A DNA stretch of 64,000 bases, from positions 124,001-188,000 of the forward strand of contig NZ_CP078069.1 in the NCBI RefSeq assembly GCF_019195435.1. Direction: 5' to 3'. This DNA is from Comamonas sp. NLF-1-9 (lineage in GTDB: Bacteria; Pseudomonadota; Gammaproteobacteria; Burkholderiales; Burkholderiaceae_C). Under the pieces are notes generated by a model, which was not told the DNA's origin, ran no database searches, and saw only the letters and a program-made list of their open reading frames with translations. Shown here piece by piece: positions 17,482 through 27,685 of this stretch (position 1 is the stretch's first letter; each line of letters begins with the position of its first letter). Position numbers and translations under genes: made by a program.

Positions 17482-18963
17482 ATGAATTTGCGCACCCACG
17501 CAGGCCAGCGGGCCCGCTCGCTGGCACTGGCCCTGGCCGTGCCGCTGCTCGCCGGCTCCAGTTTCGCGCTGATGCCGCTGCCGGTGCAGGCGCAGTCGGC
17601 GCCGGTGGTGCGCGGTCTGCCCGATTTCACCGAGCTCGTCGAGCTGGTCGGCCCCTCGGTGGTGAACATCCGCACGCTGGAGAAGGCCAGGAGCGAGGGC
17701 GCCCCGGAGGGCATGGACGAGGACATGCTGGAGTTCTTCCGGCGTTTCGGCATTCCGATTCCGAACATGCCGCGCCGGCGCGGCCAGCGCCCCGGCGGGC
17801 CGCAGGAGCAGCCGCGCGGCGTGGGCTCGGGCTTCATTCTGACGGCGGACGGCTACGTGATGACCAACGCCCACGTGGTCGAGGGCGCCGACGAGCTGCT
17901 GGTGACGCTCACCGACAAGCGCGAATTCAAGGCCAAGCTCGTGGGTGCGGACAAGCGCTCTGACGTGGCCGTGGTCAAGATCGACGCCAGCGGCCTGCCG
18001 GCGGTCAAGATCGGCGACGTCACCCGCCTGAAGGTGGGCGAATGGGTGATGGCCATCGGCTCGCCCTTCGGGCTGGAGAACACGGTCACCGCGGGCATCG
18101 TCAGCGCCAAGCAGCGCGACACCGGCGACTATCTGCCCTTCATCCAGACCGACGTGGCCATCAACCCGGGCAACTCGGGCGGGCCCTTGATCAACATGCG
18201 CGGCGAGGTGGTCGGCATCAACAGCCAGATCTATTCGCGCTCGGGCGGTTTCATGGGCATTTCCTTTGCGATTCCGATCGACGAGGCCATGCGCGTGAGC
18301 GACCAGTTGCGCGCCAGCGGGCGCGTCAGCCGCGGGCGCATCGGCGTGCAGATCGAGCCGGTGACGCGCGAGATCGCCGAATCCATGGGTCTTGCCAAGG
18401 CGCAGGGCGCGCTGGTGCGCGGCGTCGAAGTCGGCTCGCCCGCAGAGAAGGCCGGCATCCAGGCCGGGGACGTGATCACGCAATACGACGGCAAGGCGGT
18501 CGAGAAGGTCTCCGACCTGCCGCGCATGGTGGGCAACACCAAGCCCGGCACGCGCGCGGCCATCACCGTCTGGCACCGCGGCGCCGCGCGCGAGCTGAAT
18601 GTCACGGTGGCCGAGCTCAAGGCCGATGCCGATGAGGCGGAGCGCGCCGACGACGAGGAAAGCCCGAAGGAAAAACCTTCGGCAGCGGCGCAGCAATGGG
18701 GCTTGAGCGTGGCCGAGATCACGGCCGAGCAGGCGCGCGAGCTGCGCCTCAAGGGCGGCGTGCGCGTCGTCTCCGTCGATGGCCCCGCTGCGCGCGCCGG
18801 GCTCAAGCCGGACGACGTGATCGTGGCGCTGGGCACGAGCGACGTGCATACGCTCAAGGATTTTGAAGCGGCACTGGCCAAGGCCGACCGCAAGAAGCCG
18901 CTCAGCGTGATGTTTCGGCGCGGCGAATGGGCGCAGTACGCGCTGATTCGGCCCGACAAGTGA
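17482..18963 (+). CDS. mucD: Periplasmic serine protease of the DegP/MucD family
   Basis: A 493-residue HtrA-family protease. A signal peptide (ending near PVQAQSA, about residue 40) precedes the trypsin-like domain with His131 (TNAHVV), Asp161 (RSDVAVVKI) and Ser232 (NPGNSGGPL), followed by two PDZ domains (about 275-370 and 395-490). I start it at 17482 because GAGGA lies eight bases upstream; the ATG two codons earlier is too close to that site. It degrades misfolded envelope proteins and closes the sigma-E operon. Confidence 0.94.
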   Translation: MNLRTHAGQRARSLALALAVPLLAGSSFALMPLPVQAQSAPVVRGLPDFTELVELVGPSVVNIRTLEKARSEGAPEGMDEDMLEFFRRFGIPIPNMPRRRGQRPGGPQEQPRGVGSGFILTADGYVMTNAHVVEGADELLVTLTDKREFKAKLVGADKRSDVAVVKIDASGLPAVKIGDVTRLKVGEWVMAIGSPFGLENTVTAGIVSAKQRDTGDYLPFIQTDVAINPGNSGGPLINMRGEVVGINSQIYSRSGGFMGISFAIPIDEAMRVSDQLRASGRVSRGRIGVQIEPVTREIAESMGLAKAQGALVRGVEVGSPAEKAGIQAGDVITQYDGKAVEKVSDLPRMVGNTKPGTRAAITVWHRGAARELNVTVAELKADADEAERADDEESPKEKPSAAAQQWGLSVAEITAEQARELRLKGGVRVVSVDGPAARAGLKPDDVIVALGTSDVHTLKDFEAALAKADRKKPLSVMFRRGEWAQYALIRPDK

Positions 18964-19021
18964 AGGGGCGGCCGGTAAAATCCGGCGCTGCGGCGCGCCA
19001 GGCGTGCCGCCCCCGCCCCGC

Positions 19022-19027
19022 TACAAT
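19022..19027 (+). promoter_or_regulatory. Putative lepA promoter (-10 box)
   Basis: TACAAT lies 59 bp after the mucD stop. A terminator hairpin follows 40 bp downstream and lepA about 110 bp downstream. No clear -35 was seen. Because the box precedes the terminator, transcripts from here would have to pass the hairpin to reach lepA. Confidence 0.35.
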
Positions 19028-19064
19028 GGCTTCCCAACTTTACGCAGATGCCGGTTGGTCCGGG

Positions 19065-19095
19065 GGCGCGTCGCATCGCTGACGCGCCTTTTTTT
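19065..19095 (+). terminator. Rho-independent terminator between mucD and lepA
   Basis: A perfect 8-bp stem GGCGCGTC / GACGCGCC with loop GCATCGCT is followed directly by seven Ts. It should end the rpoE-rseA-mucD transcript. Its place downstream of a possible lepA promoter leaves open a role as an attenuator. Confidence 0.85.
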
Positions 19096-19137
19096 ATGGC
19101 CTCTGGCGGGCCGGCGCGGCCTCATTTCGGTTGTCGG

Positions 19138-20946
19138 ATGAAACACATCAGGAATTTTTCCATCATTGCGCACATCGACCACGGCAAGTCGACGCTGGCC
19201 GACCGCATCATCCAGCGCTGCGGCGGCCTGCAGGAGCGCGAGATGCAGGCGCAGGTGCTCGATTCCATGGAGATCGAAAAGGAGCGCGGCATCACCATCA
19301 AGGCCCAGACCGCGGCGCTGCAATACCAGGCCAGAGATGGCCAGATCTACAACTTGAACCTGATCGACACCCCGGGCCATGTGGACTTCTCCTATGAGGT
19401 GAGCCGCTCGCTTTCGGCCTGCGAGGGCGCGCTGCTGGTGGTGGACGCGAGCCAGGGCGTGGAAGCGCAGACCGTGGCCAATTGCTACACCGCGCTGGAC
19501 CTGGGCGTGGAGGTGTTGCCGGTCCTGAACAAGATGGATCTGCCGCAGGCCGATCCGGACAACGCCAAGGCCGAGATCGAGGACGTGATCGGCATCGATG
19601 CGAGCGACGCGATTCCGTGTTCCGCCAAGACTGGGCTGGGCATAGACGACATCCTGGAGGCGGTGGTCGCCAAGGTGCCGCCGCCCCGGGGCGATGCCGA
19701 TGGGCCGCTGCGCGCGATGATCATCGACTCGTGGTTCGACAGCTACGTCGGCGTGGTCATGCTGGTGCGCATGGTCGATGGCCAACTGCGCAAGGGCGAG
19801 CGCATCAAGCTCATGGCCACGGGCGCGGCCTACGAGGCCAACCAGATCGGCGTGTTCACCCCGGCCCAGCAGCTGCGCGAGGTCTTGCGTGCGGGCGAGG
19901 TGGGCTACGTCATCTGCGGCATCAAGGAGCTCAAGGCGGCCAAGGTGGGAGACACCATCACGCTTGAAAAAAAGCTGCCCAACAACGCAGGACCCGCTAC
20001 CCAGGCGTTGCCCGGTTTCAAGGAGGTCCAACCCCAGGTCTTTGCCGGGCTTTATCCGACCGAGGCCAACCAATACGACCAGTTGCGCGACGCGCTGGAA
20101 AAACTCCAGCTCAACGACGCCTCGCTGCATTACGAGCCCGAGGTCAGCCAGGCGCTGGGCTTCGGCTTTCGCTGCGGCTTTCTGGGTTTGCTGCACATGG
20201 AGATCGTGCAGGAGCGCCTGGAGCGCGAGTTCGATCAGGACTTGATCACGACCGCGCCCAGCGTGGTGTATGAGGTGCTCAAGGGCGACGGCGAGCTGAT
20301 CCACGTGGAAAACCCCTCGAAGATGCCCGACCAGGGCCATATCGAGGAGGTGCGCGAGCCCATCGTCACGGTGCATCTGTACATGCCGCAGGACTATGTG
20401 GGGCCCGTGATGACGCTGGCCAACCAGAAGCGCGGCATCCAGCTGAACATGCAATACCACGGCCGCCAGGTGATGCTGACCTATGAGCTGCCGCTGGGCG
20501 AGATCGTGCTGGACTTCTTCGACAAGCTCAAGTCGATCTCGCGCGGCTATGCCTCGATGGACTATGAGTTCAAGGAGTACCGCGCTTCGGACGTGGTCAA
20601 GGTGGACATCCTGCTCAACGGCGAGAAGGTCGATGCGCTGTCGATCATCGTGCACCGCAGCCAGGCGCAGTTTCGCGGCCGGGCGGTGGTGGCCAAGATG
20701 CGCGAGATCATCAGCCGCCAGATGTTCGACGTGGCCATACAGGCCGCGATCGGCGCCAACATCATTGCACGCGAGACGGTCAAGGCCTTGCGCAAGAACG
20801 TGCTGGCCAAGTGCTATGGCGGCGACATCTCGCGCAAGAGAAAGCTGCTGGAAAAGCAGAAGGCCGGCAAGAAGCGCATGAAGCAGATCGGCTCGGTCGA
20901 GGTTCCGCAGGAAGCGTTTCTCGCCATCCTGCAAGTGGAGGATTGA
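19138..20946 (+). CDS. lepA: Elongation factor 4 (LepA)
   Basis: A 602-residue ribosome-associated GTPase, EF4. The start [20 protein letters not shown] contains the P-loop; DTPGHVDF and NKMD are the further G motifs, and the LepA-specific C-terminal domain ends [20 protein letters not shown]. An upstream in-frame ATG at 19048 would read through the terminator hairpin and does not match the family, so 19138 is chosen. lepA followed by lepB is conserved in proteobacteria. Confidence 0.97.
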   Translation: MKHIRNFSIIAHIDHGKSTLADRIIQRCGGLQEREMQAQVLDSMEIEKERGITIKAQTAALQYQARDGQIYNLNLIDTPGHVDFSYEVSRSLSACEGALLVVDASQGVEAQTVANCYTALDLGVEVLPVLNKMDLPQADPDNAKAEIEDVIGIDASDAIPCSAKTGLGIDDILEAVVAKVPPPRGDADGPLRAMIIDSWFDSYVGVVMLVRMVDGQLRKGERIKLMATGAAYEANQIGVFTPAQQLREVLRAGEVGYVICGIKELKAAKVGDTITLEKKLPNNAGPATQALPGFKEVQPQVFAGLYPTEANQYDQLRDALEKLQLNDASLHYEPEVSQALGFGFRCGFLGLLHMEIVQERLEREFDQDLITTAPSVVYEVLKGDGELIHVENPSKMPDQGHIEEVREPIVTVHLYMPQDYVGPVMTLANQKRGIQLNMQYHGRQVMLTYELPLGEIVLDFFDKLKSISRGYASMDYEFKEYRASDVVKVDILLNGEKVDALSIIVHRSQAQFRGRAVVAKMREIISRQMFDVAIQAAIGANIIARETVKALRKNVLAKCYGGDISRKRKLLEKQKAGKKRMKQIGSVEVPQEAFLAILQVED

Positions 20947-20951
20947 ACTTC

Positions 20952-21929
20952 ATGCGCGCCATTCCCGCCATCACGGCCGTCATCCTGGCGGCCTTCGTTG
21001 CCTACATCGTCGCCTGGTACCTGGGCTCCATCGAAGGCAATTTCGCGCTGCTGCTGATGCTGGCCACGCTGGTCACCGGGCTGTACTGGGTGGCCGAGCG
21101 CTGGTACTTTCTGCCCCGGCGCCGGCGCGCTGCCGAGGCGCTGGAGGCTGCGGCCGCACAGCGGCGCGCCGAGCTCGACCGCATGGGCATCGCCAAGACG
21201 GACGAATCCGACAGCCGCGAAGCGCGCGCGCGCCTGCTGGCCCAGCCCTGGTGGCTGGACTGGACGGCGGGGCTCTTTCCGGTGATTGCCGCGGTCTTCC
21301 TGCTGCGCTCCTTCCTGTTCGAGCCGTTCAAGATTCCCTCGGGCTCGATGATTCCGACCCTGCTCGTGGGCGACCTCATCCTGGTCAACAAATTCACCTA
21401 TGGCCTGCGCCTGCCGGTATTCAACACGCGCATCACCCAGGGCAATGCGCCCCAGCGCGGCGACGTCATGGTGTTTCGCTATCCGCCCCAGCCCAGCCTG
21501 GACTACATCAAGCGGGTGGTCGGGGTGCCGGGCGACGAGGTGGCTTATCTGAACAAGCGCCTGAGCATCAATGGCCAGGAGGTGGCGATCAAGGAACTGC
21601 CCGAATTCTTCGACCAGGATGCGATGCGCTACTTCACGCAGCGCCAGGAGCAGCTGGGCACGCACACGCACAACATCATCGTGAACAAGGACGTGCCGGC
21701 CTTCATCCAGGGCGCGAGCCAGTTCAAATACCGCGACCATTGCAACTACAGCGTCGAAGGCGTGGTCTGCAAGGTGCCCGAGGGTCAGTATTTCATGATG
21801 GGCGACAACCGGGATAATTCGCTCGATTCGCGCTACTGGGGGTTCGTGCCGGAAGAGAACATCGTGGGCAAGGCCTTTTTTGTCTGGATGAATTTCGGTA
21901 ACCTTAAGCGCATCGGTTCATTTGACTGA
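20952..21929 (+). CDS. lepB: Signal peptidase I
   Basis: A 325-residue type I signal peptidase that removes signal peptides of secreted proteins. Two N-terminal membrane segments and a third at WLDWTAGLFPVIAAVFLLRS precede the periplasmic catalytic domain. The nucleophile is Ser132 (PSGSMIPTL) and the general base Lys187 (YIKRVVG); GDNRDNSLDSR is the C-terminal box. The gene starts five bases after lepA. Confidence 0.96.
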   Translation: MRAIPAITAVILAAFVAYIVAWYLGSIEGNFALLLMLATLVTGLYWVAERWYFLPRRRRAAEALEAAAAQRRAELDRMGIAKTDESDSREARARLLAQPWWLDWTAGLFPVIAAVFLLRSFLFEPFKIPSGSMIPTLLVGDLILVNKFTYGLRLPVFNTRITQGNAPQRGDVMVFRYPPQPSLDYIKRVVGVPGDEVAYLNKRLSINGQEVAIKELPEFFDQDAMRYFTQRQEQLGTHTHNIIVNKDVPAFIQGASQFKYRDHCNYSVEGVVCKVPEGQYFMMGDNRDNSLDSRYWGFVPEENIVGKAFFVWMNFGNLKRIGSFD

Positions 21930-21939
21930 AGGAGGGGCC

Positions 21940-22305
21940 ATGGTGAAGCAGCGCAATGCACTGGTGGGCAAGCAAAGGGGCTTGTCGTTTCTTGGCGTGA
22001 TCTTCATCGGTGTGTTTGCGGTAGCGGCCTTTGCTGTCGGCGGACAGTCGGTGCCCATCCTGCTTGAATACCAGGCGATCAAGAAGGCCGCGACCAAAGC
22101 GGCGCGCGAGGAATCGAGCGTGGCCGGCATCCGCGCGGCATTCGATCGCGCTGCCGCGATCGACGATATTTCATCCATCTCCGGCAAGGACCTGGAAGTC
22201 ACCAAGCGCAACGACAAGATCGTGGTGAGCTTCAAGTACGAGCGCGAAATCGCGCTGTTCGGGCCGGCCTACCTCGTCTACCGCTTCCAGGATTCGGTCA
22301 ATTAG
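21940..22305 (+). CDS. DUF4845 membrane protein
   Basis: A 121-residue protein with one N-terminal membrane segment (GLSFLGVIFIGVFAVAAFAVGG) and a small soluble domain. Proteins of this kind (DUF4845) are regularly encoded between lepB and rnc in beta- and gamma-proteobacteria, but their function is unknown. The ATG at 21940 has a perfect AAGGAGG upstream. Its stop overlaps the GTG start of rnc by one base (TAGTG). Confidence 0.85.
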   Translation: MVKQRNALVGKQRGLSFLGVIFIGVFAVAAFAVGGQSVPILLEYQAIKKAATKAAREESSVAGIRAAFDRAAAIDDISSISGKDLEVTKRNDKIVVSFKYEREIALFGPAYLVYRFQDSVN

Positions 22306-22988
22306 TGCCCAGCGAGCTTCTTGACGCCTTGCAGCAGCGGCTGCAGCACCGGTTTGCCGACACGGGGCTGCTGCTGCGGGCGCTCACCCATCGCAGCCAC
22401 GGCGCCGAGCACAACGAACGCCTGGAGTTCCTGGGCGACGCGGTGCTGGAGCTGGCGGTTTCCACGCTTTTGTACACCCGCATGCAGCAGCTACCCGAGG
22501 GCGAGCTCTCGCGCGTGCGCGCGCTGCTGGTGCGCCAGGATTCGCTGCACCGCATTGCCCTGCGCCTGCAACTGCCGCCGGTGCTGCGCCTGGGCGAGGG
22601 CGAGGCCCGCTCGGGCGGGCGCGAGCGCCCGTCCATCCTGGCCGATGCGGTCGAGGCGCTGATCGGCGCGGTGTTTCTTGATGCCGGCTACGACGGCGCC
22701 ACCGCCCTGGTCGGGCGCTTGTTCGAGGGCGTGCGCTTGGACGGCCAGCTGCAGGCTTCGGCCAAGGACGCCAAGACCGCGCTGCAGGAATGGCTGCAGG
22801 GGCGGCGCATGCAGTTGCCGCGCTACAGCGTGGTGGCCACCAGCGGTGCGGCGCACCACCAGGTCTTTGAAGTGGACTGCGAAGTGGCCGAACGGTCGCT
22901 GAGCGAACGCGGACAGGGCGCCACCCGGCGCGCGGCCGAGCAGGAGGCGGCCAAGGCCATGTTGCAACGTTTGAAGGCAGGCCAATGA
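22305..22988 (+). CDS. rnc: Ribonuclease III
   Basis: A 227-residue double-strand-specific endoribonuclease that processes rRNA precursors and structured mRNAs. The signature [14 protein letters not shown] (residues 37-50) and the second acidic site [13 protein letters not shown] are present, followed by a dsRNA-binding domain ([12 protein letters not shown] to the end). It starts with GTG and overlaps era by four bases. Confidence 0.96.
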   Translation: MPSELLDALQQRLQHRFADTGLLLRALTHRSHGAEHNERLEFLGDAVLELAVSTLLYTRMQQLPEGELSRVRALLVRQDSLHRIALRLQLPPVLRLGEGEARSGGRERPSILADAVEALIGAVFLDAGYDGATALVGRLFEGVRLDGQLQASAKDAKTALQEWLQGRRMQLPRYSVVATSGAAHHQVFEVDCEVAERSLSERGQGATRRAAEQEAAKAMLQRLKAGQ

Positions 22989-23914
22989 GCGATACCCAGG
23001 CGCCAGAGCCCGACGCTGCTGGCCAGCGCTGCGGGCTGATTGCCATCGTGGGCAAGCCCAATGTGGGCAAATCGACGCTGATCAATGCGCTGGTAGGGCA
23101 GAAGATTTCCATCACCAGCCGCAAGGCGCAGACCACGCGCCATCGCATCATGGGCATACGCACGCGCGGCAGGGCGCAGTTCGTGTTTGTCGACACGCCG
23201 GGCTTTCAGACGCGCCACGGCTCGGCGCTGAACAAGTCGCTGAACAAGGCGGTGCTGGGCGCGGTGAACGACGTGGACCTGGTGCTCTTCGTGGTCGAGG
23301 CGGGCAGTTTCTCGCTGCAGGACGCGACGGTGCTGAGCCTGCTCAAGAGCGACATTCCCGCGCTGCTCGTGGCCAACAAGCTCGACACCGTGCACCGGCG
23401 CGCCGAGATCGCGCCCTGGCTCAAGAGCATGCAGGAGCGCCATCCCTTTGCCGAGTTCGTGCCCATGTCTGCGCGCAAGCCGGCCGACGTCGAACGCCTG
23501 CTCGACCTGGTCGAGCGCTACCTGCCCGAGCAGCCCTGGTGGCATGCCGAGGACGAGCTGACCGACCGCAACGAGCGCTTCCTGGTCAGCGAGACGGTGC
23601 GTGAGAAACTCTTTCGCCTGACCGGGGATGAGCTTCCCTATACCTCCACCGTGGTAGTAGACCAGTTCAAGGAAGAACCCAGCCCGCGCCACGGCCGATT
23701 CGTGCGCATTGCGGCGACCATCGTCGTCGAGCGCGACAGCCACAAGGCCATGGTGATCGGCGACAAGGGCGAGCGGCTCAAGCGCATAGGCTCGGAGGCG
23801 CGCCAGGAGCTCGAGCGCCTGATGCAGGCCAAGGTCTTTCTCGAGCTGTGGGTCAAGGTGCGCTCGGGCTGGGCCGACGACGCGGCGCGCGTGCGCTCCT
23901 TCGGTTACGAGTGA
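22985..23914 (+). CDS. era: GTPase Era
   Basis: A 309-residue GTPase that binds 16S rRNA during 30S assembly. It has the P-loop GKPNVGKST (23-31), DTPGF, NKLD, and a C-terminal KH domain with [21 protein letters not shown]. The rnc-era-recO order is conserved in proteobacteria. Confidence 0.97.
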   Translation: MSDTQAPEPDAAGQRCGLIAIVGKPNVGKSTLINALVGQKISITSRKAQTTRHRIMGIRTRGRAQFVFVDTPGFQTRHGSALNKSLNKAVLGAVNDVDLVLFVVEAGSFSLQDATVLSLLKSDIPALLVANKLDTVHRRAEIAPWLKSMQERHPFAEFVPMSARKPADVERLLDLVERYLPEQPWWHAEDELTDRNERFLVSETVREKLFRLTGDELPYTSTVVVDQFKEEPSPRHGRFVRIAATIVVERDSHKAMVIGDKGERLKRIGSEARQELERLMQAKVFLELWVKVRSGWADDAARVRSFGYE

Positions 23915-23967
23915 GGCGCGCCGCTGCATCCGCCCGGCAGCGCACCAGCTCTTGCACGCACAGCCCC

Positions 23968-24723
23968 ATGGCCACACGCCGCATCACCGATGAGCCCGCC
24001 TACATCCTGCACAGCCATGCCTTCAGTGAATCGAGCCTGATCCTGGAAGTGTTCAGCCGCCACCACGGGCGCGTGGCGCTGCTGGCCAAGGGCGCGAAGA
24101 AGCCCACCTCGGGCTTTCGGCCGGTGCTGCTCTCGCTCATGCCGCTGCGCCTGGCCTGGGGCGTGAGCGCGGCGGCCGAGGTGCAGACGCTCAGGGCGGC
24201 CGAATGGATGGGCGGGCATGTGATGCCTGTGGGCGAAGCGCTGCTCTCAGGGCTCTACCTCAATGAGCTGCTGCTGCGCCTGCTGGCGCGCGACGACCCG
24301 CAGCCGCGGCTGTTCGACCTGTATGCGGGCGCGGTGCAGCTGCTGGCCGGCGCACACGGCGAGGTGCTGGAGCCGGCCCTGCGCGCCTTCGAGCTGCTGC
24401 TTCTGCGCGCGCTCGGCCTGCTGCCGCGGTTGGACGAGGAAACCGCCACCGGCGCGCCGCTGCCCGCGCAGTCGGCCTTTGTGCTCGTGGCCGAGGCCGG
24501 TTTGCGCCCGGCGCTGGCCGGCGAGCGCGGTGCGCTCGAGGGCCAGCGCTGGCAGCAACTGGAGCAGGCGTTTGGCCAGGCCCAGCCCCTGCTTGCCATG
24601 CTGCGCGTCTGCGCGCCAGTGGCCGCAGAGCTCAAGCCGCAGTTGCGCGCGCTGCTGCAATACCATTGTGGCTCGCCCCTGCTGCGCACGCGCCAGCTTC
24701 TGATGGACCTGCAATCGTTATGA
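23968..24723 (+). CDS. recO: DNA repair protein RecO
   Basis: A 251-residue RecO, which helps load RecA onto SSB-coated DNA in the RecF pathway. The N-terminal OB fold ([35 protein letters not shown]) is typical. No zinc-binding Cys cluster is seen, as in many beta-proteobacterial forms. The ATG at 23968 is preferred over longer readings inside the era end. Confidence 0.94.
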   Translation: MATRRITDEPAYILHSHAFSESSLILEVFSRHHGRVALLAKGAKKPTSGFRPVLLSLMPLRLAWGVSAAAEVQTLRAAEWMGGHVMPVGEALLSGLYLNELLLRLLARDDPQPRLFDLYAGAVQLLAGAHGEVLEPALRAFELLLLRALGLLPRLDEETATGAPLPAQSAFVLVAEAGLRPALAGERGALEGQRWQQLEQAFGQAQPLLAMLRVCAPVAAELKPQLRALLQYHCGSPLLRTRQLLMDLQSL

Positions 24724-25499
24724 GCCCCAGCCCCGCGACCGCGCTGTCGGTCAATGTCAACAAGGTCGCCCTGGTGCGCAATACGCGCCACCTGGGCATA
24801 CCCAGCGTGCTCACCGCCGCCCGGGCCTGTCTGCGCGCCGGTGCTCACGGCATCACCGTGCACCCGCGCCCCGACGGGCGCCACATCCGCGCGCAGGACG
24901 TGGCCGATCTGGCCGCGCTGCTGCGCGACTGGCCGGGGGCCGAGTACAACATCGAGGGCAATCCGACGCAGAACCTGATGGACTTCATTCGCCAGGTGCG
25001 CCCCAGCCAGGCCACCTTCGTGCCCGACAGCGAAGACCAGTTCACCAGCGACCATGGCTGGAGCTTCCCCGAGGACGCAGAGCGCCTGCGCCCGCTGATC
25101 GCCGAATGCCATGCGCTGGGCGTGCGCGTGAGCCTGTTCATGGACCCGGTCGCGGCGCAGATGGCGCCGGCGCGCGCCGTGGGCGCCGACCGCATCGAGC
25201 TCTACACCGAGCCCTATGCCGCCGCCTGGGGCACGCCCGGGCAGGAGGCGCAGCTGCAGCGCTATGCCGAGGCGGCGCACGCGGCGCTGCAGGCGGGCCT
25301 GGGCGTGAACGCCGGGCACGACCTCAATCTGCACAACCTCGCCGCCTTCGTCGCGCGCGTGCCGGGCCTGCTCGAAGTGTCCATTGGCCATGCCTTCATC
25401 TCCGACGCGCTGGAGCTCGGCTACGAGCGTGCGGTGCAGGCCTACCTGGCCTGCATGGACCGCGGCATGGCCGAGCGCGCCGCAGGGCCAGCGCGGTGA
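24720..25499 (+). CDS. pdxJ: Pyridoxine 5'-phosphate synthase
   Basis: A 259-residue TIM-barrel enzyme that makes pyridoxine 5'-phosphate from 1-deoxyxylulose 5-phosphate and 3-amino-1-hydroxyacetone phosphate. Family motifs are [48 protein letters not shown] and [11 protein letters not shown]. It overlaps recO (ATGA) and the HD gene (GTGA). Confidence 0.96.
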   Translation: MSPSPATALSVNVNKVALVRNTRHLGIPSVLTAARACLRAGAHGITVHPRPDGRHIRAQDVADLAALLRDWPGAEYNIEGNPTQNLMDFIRQVRPSQATFVPDSEDQFTSDHGWSFPEDAERLRPLIAECHALGVRVSLFMDPVAAQMAPARAVGADRIELYTEPYAAAWGTPGQEAQLQRYAEAAHAALQAGLGVNAGHDLNLHNLAAFVARVPGLLEVSIGHAFISDALELGYERAVQAYLACMDRGMAERAAGPAR

Positions 25500-26152
25500 A
25501 CGCGGTGCACGAGCTGCTGCAGCACAGCTGGAGCACGGCCTGGCAGCAGCTTGGCCTGCCCTCGGGCGCGGCCGACGAGCAGCTGCGCGGCAAGCTGCTG
25601 GCCGCCTGGGGCGGGCCGGAGCGCAAGTACCACGCACTCGGCCATCTGCAGCAGTGCCTCAGGGCGCTGGAGTCGGTCTGGAGCCTGCCCGAGCGACCGG
25701 CCGAACTGGCGATTGCGCTGTGGTTCCATGACGCGATCTACGAGGTGCGCGCATCCGACAACGAGCGGCGCAGCGCCGACTGGGCCGCGCAGGCGCTCAT
25801 AGAGCACGGCGCGCCCGAGCAGGTGTGCGCGCGCGTGCACGCCCTGGTGATGGACACCTGCCACGCGGCGCAGCCGGCCACGGCCGACGGCCTGTGGATG
25901 GTAGACATCGACCTGGGCATCCTCGGCGCCTCGCCCGAGCGCTATGCACAGTACGAAGCGCAGATCCGCGAGGAATACGCCTGGGTGCCGAGCTGGCTCT
26001 ACCGGCGCAAGCGCCGTGCGCTGCTGCGCCAATTCCTCGGGCGCGACACGATCTACGGCACGCCCTACTTTCGCATGCTGCTGGAGCTGCCCGCGCGGCG
26101 CAATCTGGAGCAGGCCGTCGCCGCCCTGGGCGGCAGACCGGCGCGGACATGA
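25496..26152 (+). CDS. HD-domain protein, predicted metal-dependent phosphohydrolase
   Basis: A 218-residue protein with HD-superfamily residues: [13 protein letters not shown], then the [10 protein letters not shown] motif, and the conserved [11 protein letters not shown] segment with further acidic ligands. The family is often annotated as a predicted metal-dependent HD phosphohydrolase; its substrate is unknown. Translation probably starts at the GTG at 25496, which overlaps the pdxJ stop, and its stop overlaps acpS. Confidence 0.8.
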   Translation: MNAVHELLQHSWSTAWQQLGLPSGAADEQLRGKLLAAWGGPERKYHALGHLQQCLRALESVWSLPERPAELAIALWFHDAIYEVRASDNERRSADWAAQALIEHGAPEQVCARVHALVMDTCHAAQPATADGLWMVDIDLGILGASPERYAQYEAQIREEYAWVPSWLYRRKRRALLRQFLGRDTIYGTPYFRMLLELPARRNLEQAVAALGGRPART

Positions 26153-26544
26153 TCTACGGCATAGGCACCGACATCTGCGACGTGCGCCGTATCCAGGCGA
26201 GCCTGCAGCGCCATGGCGAGCGCTTTGCGCAAAGAATCCTCTGCGACGCGGAGCTCGCCGTCTGGCAGGCACGCAGCCGCCGCTGGCCAGAGCGCGGCGT
26301 GCGCTATCTTGCCACCCGGTTTTCCGCCAAGGAGGCGTTTTCCAAGGCGGTCGGGCTCGGCATGGTCATGCCCATGACCTGGCGCTCCTGCGAAATCCTG
26401 AACCTGCCGGGCGGGCGCCCCGCCGTGCGCCTGCACGCGGCGCTGGCACAGTGGTTTGACGAGCGCCGCCTGCTCTGCCACCTGAGCCTGACCGACGAGA
26501 GCGACTACGCCGCAAGTTTCTGCGTGGTAGAAAAAATTGAATGA
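26149..26544 (+). CDS. acpS: Holo-ACP synthase
   Basis: A 131-residue 4'-phosphopantetheinyl transferase that activates AcpP. Motifs are [14 protein letters not shown] (metal-binding Asp) and [15 protein letters not shown] (catalytic Glu and Lys). The ATG overlaps the HD gene stop, and its own TGA is the first triplet of repeat copy 5. Confidence 0.96.
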   Translation: MIYGIGTDICDVRRIQASLQRHGERFAQRILCDAELAVWQARSRRWPERGVRYLATRFSAKEAFSKAVGLGMVMPMTWRSCEILNLPGGRPAVRLHAALAQWFDERRLLCHLSLTDESDYAASFCVVEKIE

Positions 26545-26596
26545 AATCGGCCTCTAGCGCCCGCGGATAAAGCGCTACCAGCTATCAAAAACGGAG
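26542..26596 (+). repeat. Dispersed hairpin repeat, copy 5 (acpS stop to nagZ ribosome-binding site)
   Basis: The copy starts at the acpS stop codon TGA and reads TGAAATCGGCCTC, then TAGCGC (26555-26560) pairing with GCGCTA (26572-26577). The right flank is CCAGCTATCAAAAACGGAG. The final GGAG is seven bases before the nagZ ATG and probably serves as its Shine-Dalgarno sequence. The inner arm pairs are degenerate here. Confidence 0.8.
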
Positions 26597-26602
26597 ATTG
26601 CC

Positions 26603-27685
26603 ATGCCCGAACAATCACCTTTGATCATCGACGTCGCCGCCACCACGCTGAGCGCGGACGACCGGCGCCGGCTCGCGCACCCGCTGGTCGGCGGCCTCAC
26701 CCTGTTCACGCGCAACTGGGAAAGCCGCGCCCAGCTGGTGGATCTGGTGGCCGAGATCAAGGCCTTGCGCGCCGACCTGCTGGTCTGCGTCGACCACGAG
26801 GGCGGGCGGGTGCAGCGCTTCAGGAGCGACGGCTTCACCCATCTGCCGCCAATGCGTGCACTCGGCAGGATGTGGATGCAAGACGGCAGGAAAGGCGAGG
26901 GCAGCGGGGCGATGCGCGCACTCAACGCTGCCACCGCCACCGGCTACGTGCTGGGCGCGGAGCTGCGCGCCTGCGGCGTGGACTTGTCGTTCACGCCGGT
27001 GCTCGATCTGGACCACGGCAGCAGCGGCGTGGTTGGCGACCGCGCGCTGCACCGCGACCCGCGCGTGGTGGCGGCGCTGGCTCGTGCGCTGATGCACGGC
27101 CTGCGGCAGGCCGGCATGGCCAATTGCGGCAAGCACTTTCCCGGCCATGGCTTTGCGGCCGCAGATTCGCATGTGGATCTGCCCGTGGATGAGCGCAGCC
27201 TCAAGGCCATCCTGGCGGACGACGCCGCGCCTTACCCCTGGCTGCGCAGCGCGCTCGCCAGCGTGATGCCGGCGCACGTCGTCTATCCGCGCGTCGATGC
27301 GCGCCCGGCGGGCTTTTCGCGCCGCTGGCTGCAGGACATCCTGCGCGAGCGCCTGGGTTTTGACGGCGCCATCTTCAGCGACGACCTGAGCATGGAGGGC
27401 GCGCGCCGCCTTGCCGGCCAGCCGCTGGGCTATGCCGATGCGGCGCTGGCGGCGCTGGCGGCCGGCTGCGACATGGTCTTGCTGTGCAACCAGAGCCTGG
27501 GCGAGGGCCGGGGGCTGGACGAGCTGATCGACGGCCTGGAGCGCGCGCTGCAGCAAGGGCACTGGCAGCCCGACGGCGCGGGCGAAGAGCGGCGCCTGGC
27601 GCTGCTGCCGCAGACGCCGCCACTGCCCTGGGACGAGCTGATGCTGCAGCCGGCCTACATGGCGGCGCTGGAGCAGCTGGCGTGA
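26603..27685 (+). CDS. nagZ: Beta-N-acetylhexosaminidase NagZ
   Basis: A 360-residue family-3 glycosidase for peptidoglycan recycling, releasing GlcNAc from anhydro-muropeptides in the cytoplasm. The motif KHFPGHG (177-183) with His190 nearby and the catalytic Asp in FSDDLSMEG (residues 258-265) are visible. Its likely ribosome-binding site is the end of repeat copy 5. The stop overlaps the GTG of pfkA. Confidence 0.96.
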   Translation: MPEQSPLIIDVAATTLSADDRRRLAHPLVGGLTLFTRNWESRAQLVDLVAEIKALRADLLVCVDHEGGRVQRFRSDGFTHLPPMRALGRMWMQDGRKGEGSGAMRALNAATATGYVLGAELRACGVDLSFTPVLDLDHGSSGVVGDRALHRDPRVVAALARALMHGLRQAGMANCGKHFPGHGFAAADSHVDLPVDERSLKAILADDAAPYPWLRSALASVMPAHVVYPRVDARPAGFSRRWLQDILRERLGFDGAIFSDDLSMEGARRLAGQPLGYADAALAALAAGCDMVLLCNQSLGEGRGLDELIDGLERALQQGHWQPDGAGEERRLALLPQTPPLPWDELMLQPAYMAALEQLA

